Notes: generated by a model not told the origin, from the letters alone. DNA of 64,000 bases from an uncultured Paracoccaceae bacterium (GCA_934500835.1 CAKSTR010000005.1:62001-126000), one strand, 5' to 3'. Numbered from the stretch's first letter, positions 8,518 to 17,416 are shown. A program made the numbers and translations.

Positions 8518-9351
8518 ATGATCTTCGACACCCATTTGCATATCGTCGACCGGGGGCGGCTGCGCTATCCGTGGCTGTCGGACGTGCCGGCGCTGGATCG
8601 CGACTGGAGCTTTGCCGACTATATGGCGGCGGCGGCGCGACTGGGCATCACGGATGTGCTGCACATGGAGGTCGACGTCGCGCCCGCCGACATCGAGGCC
8701 GAAACCGCGATGGTCGCCGCACTGATGGCGCTGCCGGGCAGCCCGTTGCGCGGCGCGATCTCTTCGGCCCGGCCCGAGGAGGCGGAGTTCGAGCCGTGGC
8801 TGGAGCGGCAGGACCGCCGCGTGGTCAAGGGGGTGCGGCGGGTGCTGCATGTTGTGCCCGACGGGATCTCGCAGCAGCCGCGGTTCCGCGAGAACATCCG
8901 CCGGTTGGGCAAGGCCGGGCTGCCCTTCGACATCTGCGTGTCGCAGCGCCAACTGCCCCTTGCGGCGGCGCTGGTGGATGCCTGCCCGGATACGGTTTTC
9001 GTGCTGGACCATTGCGGCGGGCCGGATATTGCGGGTGGCGACTTCGCCGGATGGGCGGATGCCATCTCGGATCTGGCGCGCCGCCCGAACCTGAACGCGA
9101 AGCTGTCCGGCATCACCGCCTATTGCCCGCCGGTCTGGCGGTTGGAGACCCTGCTGCCCTACGCCGGGCATCTTCTGGCCACCTTCGGCGCTGACAGGGT
9201 GGTCTGGGGGTCGGACAGCCCGGTCTGCACCTTGCAAAGCAATCTGGATCAATGGGTCGCCGTCAGCCATGTGCTGATCAGCGGCGCTTCCGATGCCGAA
9301 AAACAGGCTCTGTTTCAGGGAAATGCACGGCGGATCTGGCGGATCGGCTGA
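8518..9351 (+). CDS. Amidohydrolase family protein (TIM-barrel, predicted metal-dependent hydrolase)
   Basis: A 277-residue amidohydrolase-2 type protein. It starts with the metal-ligand motif FDTHLHI, contains the barrel segment FVLDHCGGPDI near residue 162 and ends with VVWGSDSPVC near 231, where the aspartate is the usual metal or catalytic residue. Relatives hydrolyse lactones or decarboxylate aromatic acids; the substrate is unknown. Ribosome site AAGGAGG six bases upstream of the ATG. It follows dapD by 35 bases and meets the convergent small lipoprotein gene with no gap. Confidence 0.88.
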   Translation: MIFDTHLHIVDRGRLRYPWLSDVPALDRDWSFADYMAAAARLGITDVLHMEVDVAPADIEAETAMVAALMALPGSPLRGAISSARPEEAEFEPWLERQDRRVVKGVRRVLHVVPDGISQQPRFRENIRRLGKAGLPFDICVSQRQLPLAAALVDACPDTVFVLDHCGGPDIAGGDFAGWADAISDLARRPNLNAKLSGITAYCPPVWRLETLLPYAGHLLATFGADRVVWGSDSPVCTLQSNLDQWVAVSHVLISGASDAEKQALFQGNARRIWRIG

Positions 9352-9537
9352 TCAGTCCAAGGCGGCCTGACAGCCGGTGCCGCCGATCCCGTCGCCTTCG
9401 CCCGGGCTGCAAGCGGGGGCTACCTCGTAGACCGCTTCCGGCTCCATGACCGGATCCACGTCGGGCCCGACCCGGCGCGTCGGATCGGCGCAGGCTGCCA
9501 GCAGAAGCAAGGCGCAAAGGGCGGCAATCCGGCGCAT
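9352..9537 (-). CDS. Small lipoprotein, unknown function
   Basis: A 61-residue protein with a lipoprotein signal (MRRIAALCALLLLAAC), lipobox LLAAC with cysteine near residue 16, and a short acidic, proline-rich tail containing two more cysteines. The true start is the ATG at 9537, which overlaps the TGA of the DUF6502 gene (TGATG), indicating translational coupling; an in-frame TTG one codon upstream is not needed. No family is recognised. It is probably anchored in the inner or outer membrane facing the periplasm. Confidence 0.8.
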   Translation of the reverse strand: MRRIAALCALLLLAACADPTRRVGPDVDPVMEPEAVYEVAPACSPGEGDGIGGTGCQAALD

Positions 9538-10292
9538 CAATCCCTGTCCGTGCTGCGGAAGAAATAGCCGCCCGCGCGGAACCGCATTGGCCCGGGCGAG
9601 GTGTTCCCCCGTTTCATCTCGGCCGCAGTCTGGCTGATCTCCTGGAAAAGCGCCATCTCTGCCGCGCTGAAGCGGGCGGCAAGTGCGGCAACCTGTGCCC
9701 CGGTCAACCCGGTATAGTGGACGGCGCGTTCGAAATGCGGGGGATCGCGGCCCTGCACATTCTCGAAGGTGGCCTGCGCGTGATCGCCCAGATTGCGGCT
9801 GAGATAGGCCAGCTGGTCATCCGATCCGGCCAGCGGCTGATAGGACGCCTGCTGAAGCACAACCATCTGCCCATCGTCGGAAAGGGTGACTGTGCCGGCG
9901 GAAACCAGCGTGTCCAGCATGGTGCGTGGATGCACGTCACGGCGGACGGCCAGGGCAAGGCTTTCGAAACTTGCCGTCTCGCCGCTGCGGGGCAGGGGCA
10001 GGGGTTCGCCCTCACGGCTCCATTCGGGGCCGGTCTGCCACAGGGCAACCAGACGCGACAGGTGGTTCGGGCGACGGTCCTTCACGTCCTGGCCGCGCAG
10101 CCGGACGATATCACGCCTTTGCAGCCCGGTCAGGACGGACACCCGGCTGTCGGTGGTTCGCTCTCCCGCCTGATCCAGCGCGGCCTGCACGTAATGCGCC
10201 TTCATCCGCTCGACCAGATCGGGGAAGGGCACACCCCGGGCGACCAGCAAGCGGGCGATCGGGGCGAAAAGGGCGTCGAATATCTCCATCAT
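9537..10292 (-). CDS. DUF6502 family protein
   Basis: A 251-residue protein that I place in DUF6502, seen in proteobacteria without an assigned function. The N-terminal part (roughly 1-75, including RMKAHYVQAAL and RVSVLTGLQRRDIVRL) looks like a helix-turn-helix region, so a regulatory role is plausible. The start is one of two consecutive ATGs at 10292/10289, since longer versions would run into the divergent VWA gene. A 17-bp palindrome overlaps the start-codon region, which fits autoregulation. It is followed by the coupled small lipoprotein. Confidence 0.78.
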   Translation of the reverse strand: MMEIFDALFAPIARLLVARGVPFPDLVERMKAHYVQAALDQAGERTTDSRVSVLTGLQRRDIVRLRGQDVKDRRPNHLSRLVALWQTGPEWSREGEPLPLPRSGETASFESLALAVRRDVHPRTMLDTLVSAGTVTLSDDGQMVVLQQASYQPLAGSDDQLAYLSRNLGDHAQATFENVQGRDPPHFERAVHYTGLTGAQVAALAARFSAAEMALFQEISQTAAEMKRGNTSPGPMRFRAGGYFFRSTDRD

Positions 10293-10307
10293 GTGCAAAT
10301 GACACAT
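10291..10307. promoter_or_regulatory. Imperfect palindrome ATGTG-N7-CACAT (site 1)
   Basis: ATGTGCAAATGACACAT, identical at 14 of 17 positions to the second site 46 bp away and sharing its ATGTG/CACAT arms. It overlaps the DUF6502 start, where bound protein would block initiation. Operator status is inferred from the duplication and the position. Confidence 0.55.
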
Positions 10308-10336
10308 TTTGCTTGACAGGTCCAGATGTTCAGTTG

Positions 10337-10353
10337 ATGTGTAATTTACACAT
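10337..10353. promoter_or_regulatory. Perfect palindrome ATGTGTAA-T-TTACACAT (site 2)
   Basis: Eight-bp perfect arms around a single T, 21 bases upstream of the VWA gene and next to its AGGAGG ribosome site. A TTGACA at 10313-10318 is a plausible -35 for the VWA gene, which would place the palindrome over the -10 region. With site 1 this makes a two-site operator for the divergent pair; the likely ligand is the DUF6502 protein or an unlinked TGTG-type regulator. Confidence 0.6.
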
Positions 10354-10374
10354 ATTCTCAAATAGGAGGTTGTC

Positions 10375-11631
10375 ATGCCCCTTTCCCGCCCCCTTGCCGC
10401 CGTTTCGCTTGTGGCGCTTCTCGCAGGGTGTGTCAGTCCAACCCCCTCTGCCGGGCCTGCGGTCGAGGCCGAGGGAGTGGCCACAGCACCGATGGAGGCC
10501 GCACCGGCCCCGGAGACCGCAACCCGGGTCGGGTCCTACAGCGGCACGGTTCGCCGGGGCGTGGTGACGGCAGGCGACATCGACGATTCGCTGAACCTTG
10601 CGTCCTTCGCGCGGTATCAGAAACGCACGGCGGGCCAGACCGGCCTGCCCCGGCTGGGTCTGGGGGCGCCGGTGATCGCGGTTCTGACCGGCCCTGACGG
10701 CGGCACGGCGCCCGGCGCGCGCTACACGCTGCGCAGCCCCGGCGCGGCAGAGCCGTTCTACAGTGGCTATGCCGGGCCGGACGGGCGGATCACCGCCTTC
10801 CCGCAAGTGCTTGGCGCCGGCGCGCTTGGCGCGGTGGAGATCCGGGTTTTCGACGATGCCGGGCAGGAGATTGCGCGCCAGACGCTGCAAACGGGCAAAG
10901 AACAGAGACTGACATTGCCGAAAGATGCGAAATGGCAGCCGGATTTCCTTGACCTCGTGCTGGTTGTCGACACCACCGGCAGCATGGGCGACGAGATCGC
11001 TTTCCTGCAGAAAGAGTTGATCGGCGTGGTCCGGCAAGCCGCCGGCAAGGCGCCCGGCGTGTCGATCCGCTATGGGCTGGTGGCCTACCGCGACGATGGT
11101 GACGACTATGTCGTGAAAAACTACGGCTTCACCACCCGCGCCGGAGAGATGAACGGCTGGCTGCGCGGCCTGTCCGCAGCAGGCGGCGGCGACTACCCCG
11201 AAGCGGCCGCTGCGGCCCTGCGGGCGGGCGTCTCCCTGCCCTGGCGCAAGGGCAAGGGAGAGCGGATCTTGCTGCATATCGCCGATGCGCCGCCGCATGA
11301 CGGCGATGCCGCCGCCTATCTGCGGGCTGCGAAATCGGCGGCACAACAGGGCGTGCAGATCTTCGGGCTTGGCGCATCGGGCGTCGCGCAGGAGTCGGAG
11401 TATCTGATGCGGCAGGCGGCGCTGGCCACCGGCGGGCGCTATCTTTTCCTGACCGATGACTCCGGTGTCGGCTATTCCCATGCCGAACCGTCGATCCCCT
11501 GCTACCGCGTCACCAGCCTGCAGGATCTGCTGCGGCAGGTGCTGGCAACGGAACTGTCGGGCCACCGGCAAGAAGCGGGGTCCGCGATCCGCGAGGTCGG
11601 CAGCTACAGCGGCGGCGTCTGCCGGGACTGA
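10375..11631 (+). CDS. VWA domain-containing lipoprotein
   Basis: A 418-residue exported lipoprotein: signal with lipobox LLAGC (cysteine near residue 21), a proline/alanine-rich linker, a beta-rich middle (about 95-175) and a von Willebrand factor A domain (about 185-400). The metal-ion-dependent adhesion site is DTTGSMGDE near 201, with threonine in place of the first serine of DxSxS. The hexapeptide VGSYSG occurs both just after the linker (near 52) and at the extreme C-terminus (near 408), an internal echo bracketing the mature protein. AGGAGG ribosome site. Divergent from DUF6502. Substrate or binding partner unknown. Confidence 0.88.
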   Translation: MPLSRPLAAVSLVALLAGCVSPTPSAGPAVEAEGVATAPMEAAPAPETATRVGSYSGTVRRGVVTAGDIDDSLNLASFARYQKRTAGQTGLPRLGLGAPVIAVLTGPDGGTAPGARYTLRSPGAAEPFYSGYAGPDGRITAFPQVLGAGALGAVEIRVFDDAGQEIARQTLQTGKEQRLTLPKDAKWQPDFLDLVLVVDTTGSMGDEIAFLQKELIGVVRQAAGKAPGVSIRYGLVAYRDDGDDYVVKNYGFTTRAGEMNGWLRGLSAAGGGDYPEAAAAALRAGVSLPWRKGKGERILLHIADAPPHDGDAAAYLRAAKSAAQQGVQIFGLGASGVAQESEYLMRQAALATGGRYLFLTDDSGVGYSHAEPSIPCYRVTSLQDLLRQVLATELSGHRQEAGSAIREVGSYSGGVCRD

Positions 11632-11642
11632 TGCGATTGCAC

Positions 11643-11677
11643 GCGGCTGGCGGGGGCCATAGACTCCGGCCAGCCGC
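11643..11677 (+). terminator. Hairpin between VWA gene and small hypothetical gene
   Basis: Perfect 9-bp arms GCGGCTGGC / GCCAGCCGC with a 17-base loop, directly before the AAGGAG ribosome site at 11678. There is no U-tract, so it may act as a processing or translational structure rather than a strong terminator. Confidence 0.45.
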
Positions 11678-11689
11678 AAGGAGAGCGCA

Positions 11690-12034
11690 ATGACGGACGA
11701 AGCCCCGCCCAAGGAAAAGATCCGGCGGCCGCAGCAGGTTTACACGCTGATCGTCGAGGTCGGCCGCAAGGAAGGCGATGGCCTGCCGGCCAAGGCCACC
11801 GGGGCCGCGCTGATGTGCTATGCCAGCGGCGTCGACGAGGCCGAGGCGGTACGTGAGACCGTGGCGATCCTGAAGGATGCCGATCTTGCACCCCTTGAGG
11901 TGCAGGGCCTGGGCACGCTTGAGGAACGCCGCAAGGGTGGCGAGGATATCGGCGATGAGGAGGTCGCGCTGATGGAGCGGGCACTGGCCGAAAACTCGGT
12001 CGTGGTGGCGCAGATGACGCCGTTCTACGACTGA
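11690..12034 (+). CDS. Hypothetical protein, 114 residues
   Basis: A soluble, acidic 114-residue protein with no signal peptide or membrane segment. A basic N-terminal tail is followed by a VYTLIVEVGRKEGDGLP strand and a helix-rich region (VDEAEAVRETVAILKDADL) that resembles a small alpha/beta ferredoxin-like fold, but no family is recognised. It has a good ribosome site (AAGGAG, seven bases) and ordinary codon use, so it is a real gene. It sits 58 bases after the VWA gene behind a hairpin and converges on the Hint-domain gene. Confidence 0.75.
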   Translation: MTDEAPPKEKIRRPQQVYTLIVEVGRKEGDGLPAKATGAALMCYASGVDEAEAVRETVAILKDADLAPLEVQGLGTLEERRKGGEDIGDEEVALMERALAENSVVVAQMTPFYD

Positions 12035-12041
12035 GGCTGGC

Positions 12042-13025
12042 TCAGGCGGCGTCGATCGCCCGCTGACGCCGCAACAGCAGCAGAAGCGGAACGGCCTCAT
12101 ACTCTTTCAGCACGCGCAGCGGCGCATCGGCATGGAAGCCGGCCGACAGAAGCCCGGCTCCCGCACACTCCAGAAGATGCGGCCGCCCCAGATCCAGCGA
12201 GACGGCGGCTGCCGTGGCGCGGCGATTGTCCGCCAATGCGGTGCGACCGTCGACCAGCGTGCAGGCGGGGACCAGCACCTGATCTTCGCCGAACAGATAC
12301 TCGGCCTCTCCGCCGCCCACAGCGACCATCTGGTCGGCCGAGACCAGCAGATCCATGCCGCGGGCATGCCAGGGCGCCCGCAGCACAATGACCGCATGGC
12401 TGCCGCGGCTGGGCATTTCCATGCGCCGCACGGCCCTGAGCGGGAGCGGGCCCGCGTCGCGTGTCAGCACCACCTGTCCGGGACGCAACAGCCCCGCCGG
12501 CACCGGACCCGCGGGCGTCATCACCGGCACGGCGATGCCGATCCAGGGCTGCCGGGCAGGCAGATCGTCGGCCTCCCTTATCCCGAACCACAGCACCGAG
12601 GCTTCGCGCCGCGTCACCCTCTGACCCGCGCAAAGAGCCAACAGCATGGCGGCGGGCAGGGCAGGCGGGTTCAGCCCGGCCGTTGCGGCGACCGTACTGC
12701 CGGAGCCATCCTCCAGCCGCATGGTCCAACGTGCCCGAACCCGGTTCCAGTGGAAAATCAGCCGCGCAACGCGGCTGTCCAGCCGCAGGGGGCCGGGCAA
12801 CAGGAAACGCCGCAACGCGCTGCCATCGCGCCACATCAGGCCGATGCCGCTGGCGGGGTGGTGAAAGACCGAAAGCGCCTGCCCCGACGGCTCTCTCCAA
12901 TCCAGCAGGACTCCGACCGGCAGCGGCCAGGACAATTCAACCACCAGCGTGCCTTGCGCCAGCATCGCGGGCAGTTCGTGGCCCACGGGGCCGTCGCGGT
13001 CCGACAGAAGCAGCCAGCCGCTCAT
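12042..13025 (-). CDS. Hint-domain-like protein, degenerate (no catalytic cysteine)
   Basis: A 327-residue protein whose C-terminal half (about residues 175-320) follows the hedgehog/intein (Hint_2) pattern common in Rhodobacterales: [34 protein letters not shown], then LLVSADQMV and [15 protein letters not shown]. The first-block nucleophilic cysteine expected before TPAG is replaced (IAVPVMTP), so self-cleavage is unlikely. The first 150 residues are beta-rich with a HWNR/W-rich repeat-like region of unknown function. The ATG at 13025 is the first one giving a compact N-terminus; an in-frame GTG at 13142 would add 39 low-complexity basic residues. Confidence 0.72.
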   Translation of the reverse strand: MSGWLLLSDRDGPVGHELPAMLAQGTLVVELSWPLPVGVLLDWREPSGQALSVFHHPASGIGLMWRDGSALRRFLLPGPLRLDSRVARLIFHWNRVRARWTMRLEDGSGSTVAATAGLNPPALPAAMLLALCAGQRVTRREASVLWFGIREADDLPARQPWIGIAVPVMTPAGPVPAGLLRPGQVVLTRDAGPLPLRAVRRMEMPSRGSHAVIVLRAPWHARGMDLLVSADQMVAVGGGEAEYLFGEDQVLVPACTLVDGRTALADNRRATAAAVSLDLGRPHLLECAGAGLLSAGFHADAPLRVLKEYEAVPLLLLLRRQRAIDAA

Positions 13026-13371
13026 GCGGATGCCAACGCCGTGCTGGCCGGCGGCATCGCAGCGGCAAGGCAGATCGGTGCGGTCGGGGCCGGTCTGGCC
13101 ATGCCTGATGCTCCTGTCCTTGCGGCAGGCGAGGGCAGACACCCGTGATGCGGGGGCTGCTGCTCGGGGTGCGGGCGTTGGGCCCGGTGTTGTCCTGCCT
13201 CTGGACCTGTTGTTTTACCCGAGTCTAGGCGGGTTTATTCCGCATGTCTTGGCACTTGTGGATAAGCACGCCGCTTGTGGCGGTCTGGTGGCCCCGTGGC
13301 CACAGGTCCGGCAGTGGTTGCGGGCCCGCCCTGCAGGGCCTAGGACTCGCAGGACCAAGCGGAGAGCAAAG
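13026..13371. other. 346-bp non-coding gap before dapE
   Basis: Upstream region between the Hint-like gene and dapE on opposite strands, so it should hold both promoters. It contains one perfect DnaA-box sequence (TTATCCACA on the minus strand, 13257-13265), an inverted repeat TGTGGC/GCCACA (about 13273-13307) and the palindrome GCCCTGCAGGGC just upstream of the dapE ribosome site. No convincing gene is seen. Confidence 0.5.
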
Positions 13372-14526
13372 ATGCCCGATCCCCAGCCCGTCGACCCCGT
13401 TGCCCTGACCGCCGCGCTGGTGCGCTGCCCCTCCGTCACCCCGGCCGAGGGCGGGGCGCTGCAGGTGCTGGAAACTCTGCTCTCGGGTGCGGGGTTCGAC
13501 TGCACGCGGGTGGATCGCGGCGGGGTGCCCAATCTTTACGCCCGCTGGGGCAAGCGGGGGGCCAACCGCAGCTTTGGCTTCAATGGCCATACCGATGTCG
13601 TGCCGGTGGGCGATGCCGCCGCCTGGACGCAGGACCCGTTCGGCGCGGCGGTGGTGGATGGCTGGATGTATGGGCGCGGCACCACCGACATGAAATCCGG
13701 CGTGGCCGCCTTTGCCGCCGCCGCGGTCGATTTCGTGCGCCAGACCCCCCCGGATGGCGCGGTGATCCTTGCGATCACCGGCGATGAGGAAGGCGACGCC
13801 GAGGACGGCACCGTGGCCCTTCTGGACTGGATGGCCGCGCAGGGCGAGCGGATGACGCATTGCCTTGTCGGCGAACCGACCTGCCCCGACCGGATGGGCG
13901 AGATGATGAAGATCGGCCGGCGCGGCAGCATGACCTGCTGGTTCACGGCGACGGGCGTGCAGGGCCATTCCGCCTATCCGCACCGGGCGAAGAACCCGAT
14001 GTCGGCGCTGGTGAAGCTGATGGCGCGGCTTGAGGAAAAGCCGTTGGATCTGGGATCGGACCATTTCGATGCCTCGACCCTTGCGATCACCACCATCGAC
14101 TGCGGCAACCCGGCGACGAACGTGATCCCCGCCAAGGGCACCGCAACGGTGAACATCCGCTTCAACGACCTGCACACCGGCGCCAGCCTGTCGGACTGGC
14201 TGCGCAGCCATGCCGATGCCGTGCAAGGCGAAACGGGGGTGCGGATCGAGACCCGCTTCCAGATCTCGGGCGAAAGCTTCCTGACCCCGCCGGGGGAATT
14301 CTCGGCCATGGTGCGCCGGGCCGTGCAAGACGAGACCGGGGTGGAGCCGGTCTATTCCACCTCGGGCGGCACGTCGGATGCGCGTTTTGTCAAGGAACAC
14401 TGCCCGGTGGTGGAATTCGGGCTGGTCGGCAAGACCATGCATCAGGTGGATGAACGGGTCGAGGTGGCCCAGATCGGCCAGCTGAAGGCGATCTATGCCC
14501 GCATCCTGCGCGAGTATTTCGCGTGA
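13372..14526 (+). CDS. dapE: Succinyl-diaminopimelate desuccinylase
   Basis: A 384-residue M20-family dizinc hydrolase that removes succinate from N-succinyl-LL-diaminopimelate. Zinc ligands and catalytic acid are visible: H73 in [10 protein letters not shown]106 in [10 protein letters not shown], the E139/E140 pair in [11 protein letters not shown], and later SGGTSDARF and [12 protein letters not shown]. The ATG at 13372 has GGAGAG five bases upstream and gives the normal family length; the open frame extends further upstream but only through non-conserved sequence. The stop overlaps the downstream acetyltransferase start (GTGA). Confidence 0.97.
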   Translation: MPDPQPVDPVALTAALVRCPSVTPAEGGALQVLETLLSGAGFDCTRVDRGGVPNLYARWGKRGANRSFGFNGHTDVVPVGDAAAWTQDPFGAAVVDGWMYGRGTTDMKSGVAAFAAAAVDFVRQTPPDGAVILAITGDEEGDAEDGTVALLDWMAAQGERMTHCLVGEPTCPDRMGEMMKIGRRGSMTCWFTATGVQGHSAYPHRAKNPMSALVKLMARLEEKPLDLGSDHFDASTLAITTIDCGNPATNVIPAKGTATVNIRFNDLHTGASLSDWLRSHADAVQGETGVRIETRFQISGESFLTPPGEFSAMVRRAVQDETGVEPVYSTSGGTSDARFVKEHCPVVEFGLVGKTMHQVDERVEVAQIGQLKAIYARILREYFA

Positions 14527-14942
14527 TCGATATCGCGCCCACGACCGACATCGCCACCTGCCGCGCCCTGCGCCGCGTTGTCTTCATCGAGGAACAGGGC
14601 GTGTCCGAGGCGGATGAAGTCGATGATCTGGACGGCGAGTCGATCCATCTCATCGCCCGTCACGAGGGCAAGCCGGTGGGCTGTGCCCGGCTGCTGGTTC
14701 GGGGGGACACCGGCAAGGTCGGCCGCGTCTGCGTGCTGGCAGAGGCCCGCGGCACCGGGCTTGGTGCCGCCTTGATGCGGGCGGCCGTGGACGAGTTCCG
14801 CAAGATCCCCGGCGTGAGCGTGGTGAAGCTGGGCGCCCAGACCCATGCGCTTGGCTTCTATGAGCGGCTGGGTTTCGCCGCTTTCGGGCCGGAATACATG
14901 GATGCAGGAATTCCCCACCGGGACATGCAGCTGATCCTTTAG
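14523..14942 (+). CDS. GNAT family N-acetyltransferase, ElaA-like
   Basis: A 139-residue GCN5-related acetyltransferase. The N-terminal segment [21 protein letters not shown] is the signature of the ElaA/YjdJ type, and the acetyl-CoA loop is [15 protein letters not shown] near residue 74, followed by [16 protein letters not shown]. The substrate is unknown. A GTG start overlaps the dapE stop by four bases, so it is translated with dapE. The hairpin of repeat copy B lies 26 bases after its stop. Confidence 0.9.
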   Translation: MIDIAPTTDIATCRALRRVVFIEEQGVSEADEVDDLDGESIHLIARHEGKPVGCARLLVRGDTGKVGRVCVLAEARGTGLGAALMRAAVDEFRKIPGVSVVKLGAQTHALGFYERLGFAAFGPEYMDAGIPHRDMQLIL

Positions 14943-14967
14943 CGCGGCTGCGCGCCCCGCCCCGGCG

Positions 14968-15014
14968 CCGGGGGCTTGCCCCCGGACCCCCAGGATATTT
15001 CAGCCAAGATGAAG
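14968..15014 (+). repeat. Hairpin plus GGATATTT element, copy B
   Basis: Hairpin CCGGGGG / CCCCCGG with loop CTTG (14968-14985), then ACCCC and the core GGATATTT-CA-GCCAAGATGAAG (14993-15014). It follows the acetyltransferase gene. A second copy in inverted orientation begins seven bases later. Confidence 0.85.
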
Positions 15015-15021
15015 CCATTGT

Positions 15022-15046
15022 CTTTCACTTTGGCAAAAAAATATCC
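15022..15046 (-). repeat. GGATATTT element, inverted copy B'
   Basis: Read on the minus strand the core is GGATATTT followed by TTTGCCAAAGTGAAAG, closest to the AAAGTGAAG variant at 23.6 kb. It faces copy B tail to tail with a 7-base gap, and the two tails can pair (GCCAA/TTGGC, TGAA/TTCA). It lacks a strong adjacent hairpin of its own. It lies upstream of rnr. Confidence 0.75.
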
Positions 15047-15169
15047 CCGCCGGAGGCCGTCGAGCCGGTTGCGCGGAACGCGCAGAGGCGAGGGAAAGGC
15101 TTGCGCCGAAGGCGCTCATCCGGAAACCTGCGGTTTGCGCGGGCGGGTTGTCGTGCTAGGGCTGGCGGC

Positions 15170-17416
15170 ATGAACCAGTTGCCGTCCAAAGACCAGATCC
15201 GCCAGTGGATCGCCGAGAACCCCGGCCTCACCTCGAAACGCGACATCGCCAAGGCCTTCGGGTTGAAGGGCGACCAGCGGGCCGAGTTGCGGCGCCTTCT
15301 GGCCGAGATGGAGGAAGAGGGCGGGCTGGTGAAATCCGCGCGCCGCTTCCGCCCGAAGGGAGAACTGCCGCCGGTGGCGTTGCTGCGGGTGCTGAAGCCC
15401 GACAGCGCAGGCGATCTTTTCGCCGAGCCGATGGAAGACGGCGTCGACAAGGACGCCGGGCGCATCCTGATCCTTGCGACGAAGGGCGATCCGGCTCTGG
15501 CCGAGGGCGACCGCATCCTTGCGAGGCTGGCGAAGGTGGACCTTGACGATCACGTCTGGGAAGCGCGGCTGATCCGGCGGATCGGCTCGAACCCGCTGAA
15601 GGTGCTGGGCGTGTTCCGCAAGGGATCGGAAGGCGGCCGCATCCTGCCCATCGACAAGGGGCAGGACAAGGAATGGCGGGTCCGGGCCGAGGATGACCTT
15701 GGCGCCCGCGATGGCGAACTGATCGAGGCCGAAGCGGTGGGCAACCGGCGTCTGGGCTTGCCGCAGGCGCGGATCGTGGCGCGGCTGGGCGATCCGACCG
15801 GCCCGCGCGCGGTCTCGCTGATCGCGATCCACCAGCACGGCATTCCGGACCAGTTCCCCGATGCCGCCATTGCCGAGGCGGACAAACCGCGACCGGTGTC
15901 TTTGGACAACCGCACCGACCTGCGCGATCTGTCGCTGGTGACCATCGACCCGGCCGACGCCCGCGACCGCGACGATGCCGTGCTGGCGATGCCGGACACC
16001 GAACCGGGCAACCCCGGCGGCCATGTCCTTTGGGTCGCCATTGCCGATGTCGCGCATTACGTCCGCCCCGGCGGCGCGCTGGACCGAGAGGCGCGGCGGC
16101 GCGGCAACTCTACCTATTTCCCCGACCGGGTGGTGCCGATGCTGCCCGATATCCTGTCGGGCGACCTGTGTTCGCTGCACGAGAACGTCGACCGTCCCTG
16201 CCTTGCCGTGCGGATGCGGATCGACGCGCAGGGGCGAAAGATCGGCCAGAAGTTCCACCGCGGGCTGATGCGCTCGCGCGGCAGTCTGGAGTATGGGCAG
16301 GTGCAGCGGGCGGTCGATGGTGCGCCGGACGACAAGACCGCTGCCCTGGTCGAGGCGGTGCTGAAGCCGCTGTACGAAGCCTATCGCGCGCTGCTTCTGG
16401 CGCGCGGCGAACGCCAGCCCCTGAACCTTGACCTGCCCGAACGCCAGATCGTGCTGTCCGATGAGGGCACCGTCATTTCGGTCGATTTCAAGGAGCGTCT
16501 TGAGGCCCACAAACTGATCGAAGAGTTCATGGTGCTGGCCAATGTCACCGCGGCCGAGGAGTTGCAGCGCCTGAAGCAGCCGCTCCTCTACCGGGTCCAT
16601 GAAGAGCCCAGTCCCGACCGGCTGGATGCCCTGCGCGAGGTGGCCGAGGCGTCCGGCTTCACCCTGGCCAAGGGGCAGGTGCTGAAGACCGCGCATCTGA
16701 ACCGGCTTCTCAAGCAGGCCGAGGGCACCGATTACGACGAGCTTCTCAACATCTCGACCCTGCGCAGCATGGCGCAGGCCTATTACGACCCGCGCAACTT
16801 CGGCCATTTCGGCCTTGCGCTGAAGGATTACGCACATTTCACCTCGCCCATCCGGCGCTATTCCGACCTGATCGTGCATCGCGCGCTGATCCGGGGGCAT
16901 GGCTGGGGCGATGACGGGCTTTCAGCATCCGACATCGAGAACCTGACCGAGACCGCCAAGTTGATCTCGGAGTCCGAACGACGCAGCATGATGGCGGAAC
17001 GCGACACCATCGACCGCTATCTTGCCGCCTATCTGTCGGATCGCGTTGGCGCGACCTTCACGGGCCGGGTTTCGGGTGTGCAGCGCTTCGGACTGTTCGT
17101 CAGGCTGGACGAGACCGGCGCCGATGGGCTGGTGCCGATCCGCGAGGTCGGGCGCGAGTTCTTCCACTATGACGCTGACAGCCAGACCCTGATGGGGGCG
17201 GACACCGGGCTGACCATCGGCATCGGCGCCCGCGTCACCGTTCGGCTGCGCGAGGCGGTGCCCGTCACCGGCGGGCTGATGCTGGAGCTGCTGGAGATCG
17301 ACGCCAAGGCGCTGCCCGGCGGGCGAACGCCGCGTGGCAAGCCCCCGCGCCGGGCCGCCGGCCGTGCCGATGCGCGGGGTGCCGCCAAACGCCGCGTGGT
17401 GCGGCGGCGGAAATGA
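15170..17416 (+). CDS. rnr: Ribonuclease R
   Basis: A 748-residue RNase R, a 3'-5' exoribonuclease of the RNB family that degrades structured RNA and matures rRNA. An N-terminal winged-helix region (about 1-70) precedes cold-shock/OB domains; the catalytic RNB domain begins near 255 with LSLVTIDPADARDRDDAV, whose aspartates bind magnesium, and contains HYVRPGGALDREARRRGNSTYFP. A C-terminal S1 domain (about 620-710) and a lysine/arginine-rich tail follow. The ATG at 15170 gives the normal start; no strong ribosome site is seen. The stop overlaps the transglycosylase start (ATGA). Confidence 0.97.
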   Translation: MNQLPSKDQIRQWIAENPGLTSKRDIAKAFGLKGDQRAELRRLLAEMEEEGGLVKSARRFRPKGELPPVALLRVLKPDSAGDLFAEPMEDGVDKDAGRILILATKGDPALAEGDRILARLAKVDLDDHVWEARLIRRIGSNPLKVLGVFRKGSEGGRILPIDKGQDKEWRVRAEDDLGARDGELIEAEAVGNRRLGLPQARIVARLGDPTGPRAVSLIAIHQHGIPDQFPDAAIAEADKPRPVSLDNRTDLRDLSLVTIDPADARDRDDAVLAMPDTEPGNPGGHVLWVAIADVAHYVRPGGALDREARRRGNSTYFPDRVVPMLPDILSGDLCSLHENVDRPCLAVRMRIDAQGRKIGQKFHRGLMRSRGSLEYGQVQRAVDGAPDDKTAALVEAVLKPLYEAYRALLLARGERQPLNLDLPERQIVLSDEGTVISVDFKERLEAHKLIEEFMVLANVTAAEELQRLKQPLLYRVHEEPSPDRLDALREVAEASGFTLAKGQVLKTAHLNRLLKQAEGTDYDELLNISTLRSMAQAYYDPRNFGHFGLALKDYAHFTSPIRRYSDLIVHRALIRGHGWGDDGLSASDIENLTETAKLISESERRSMMAERDTIDRYLAAYLSDRVGATFTGRVSGVQRFGLFVRLDETGADGLVPIREVGREFFHYDADSQTLMGADTGLTIGIGARVTVRLREAVPVTGGLMLELLEIDAKALPGGRTPRGKPPRRAAGRADARGAAKRRVVRRRK

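Noticed and set aside
13257..13265. Perfect DnaA-box sequence TTATCCACA upstream of dapE, considered as part of a replication origin
   Set aside because: It is a single box with no second copy, no AT-rich unwinding region and no dnaA, parAB, hemE or similar origin-linked gene nearby. One perfect 9-mer is expected by chance at this scale.
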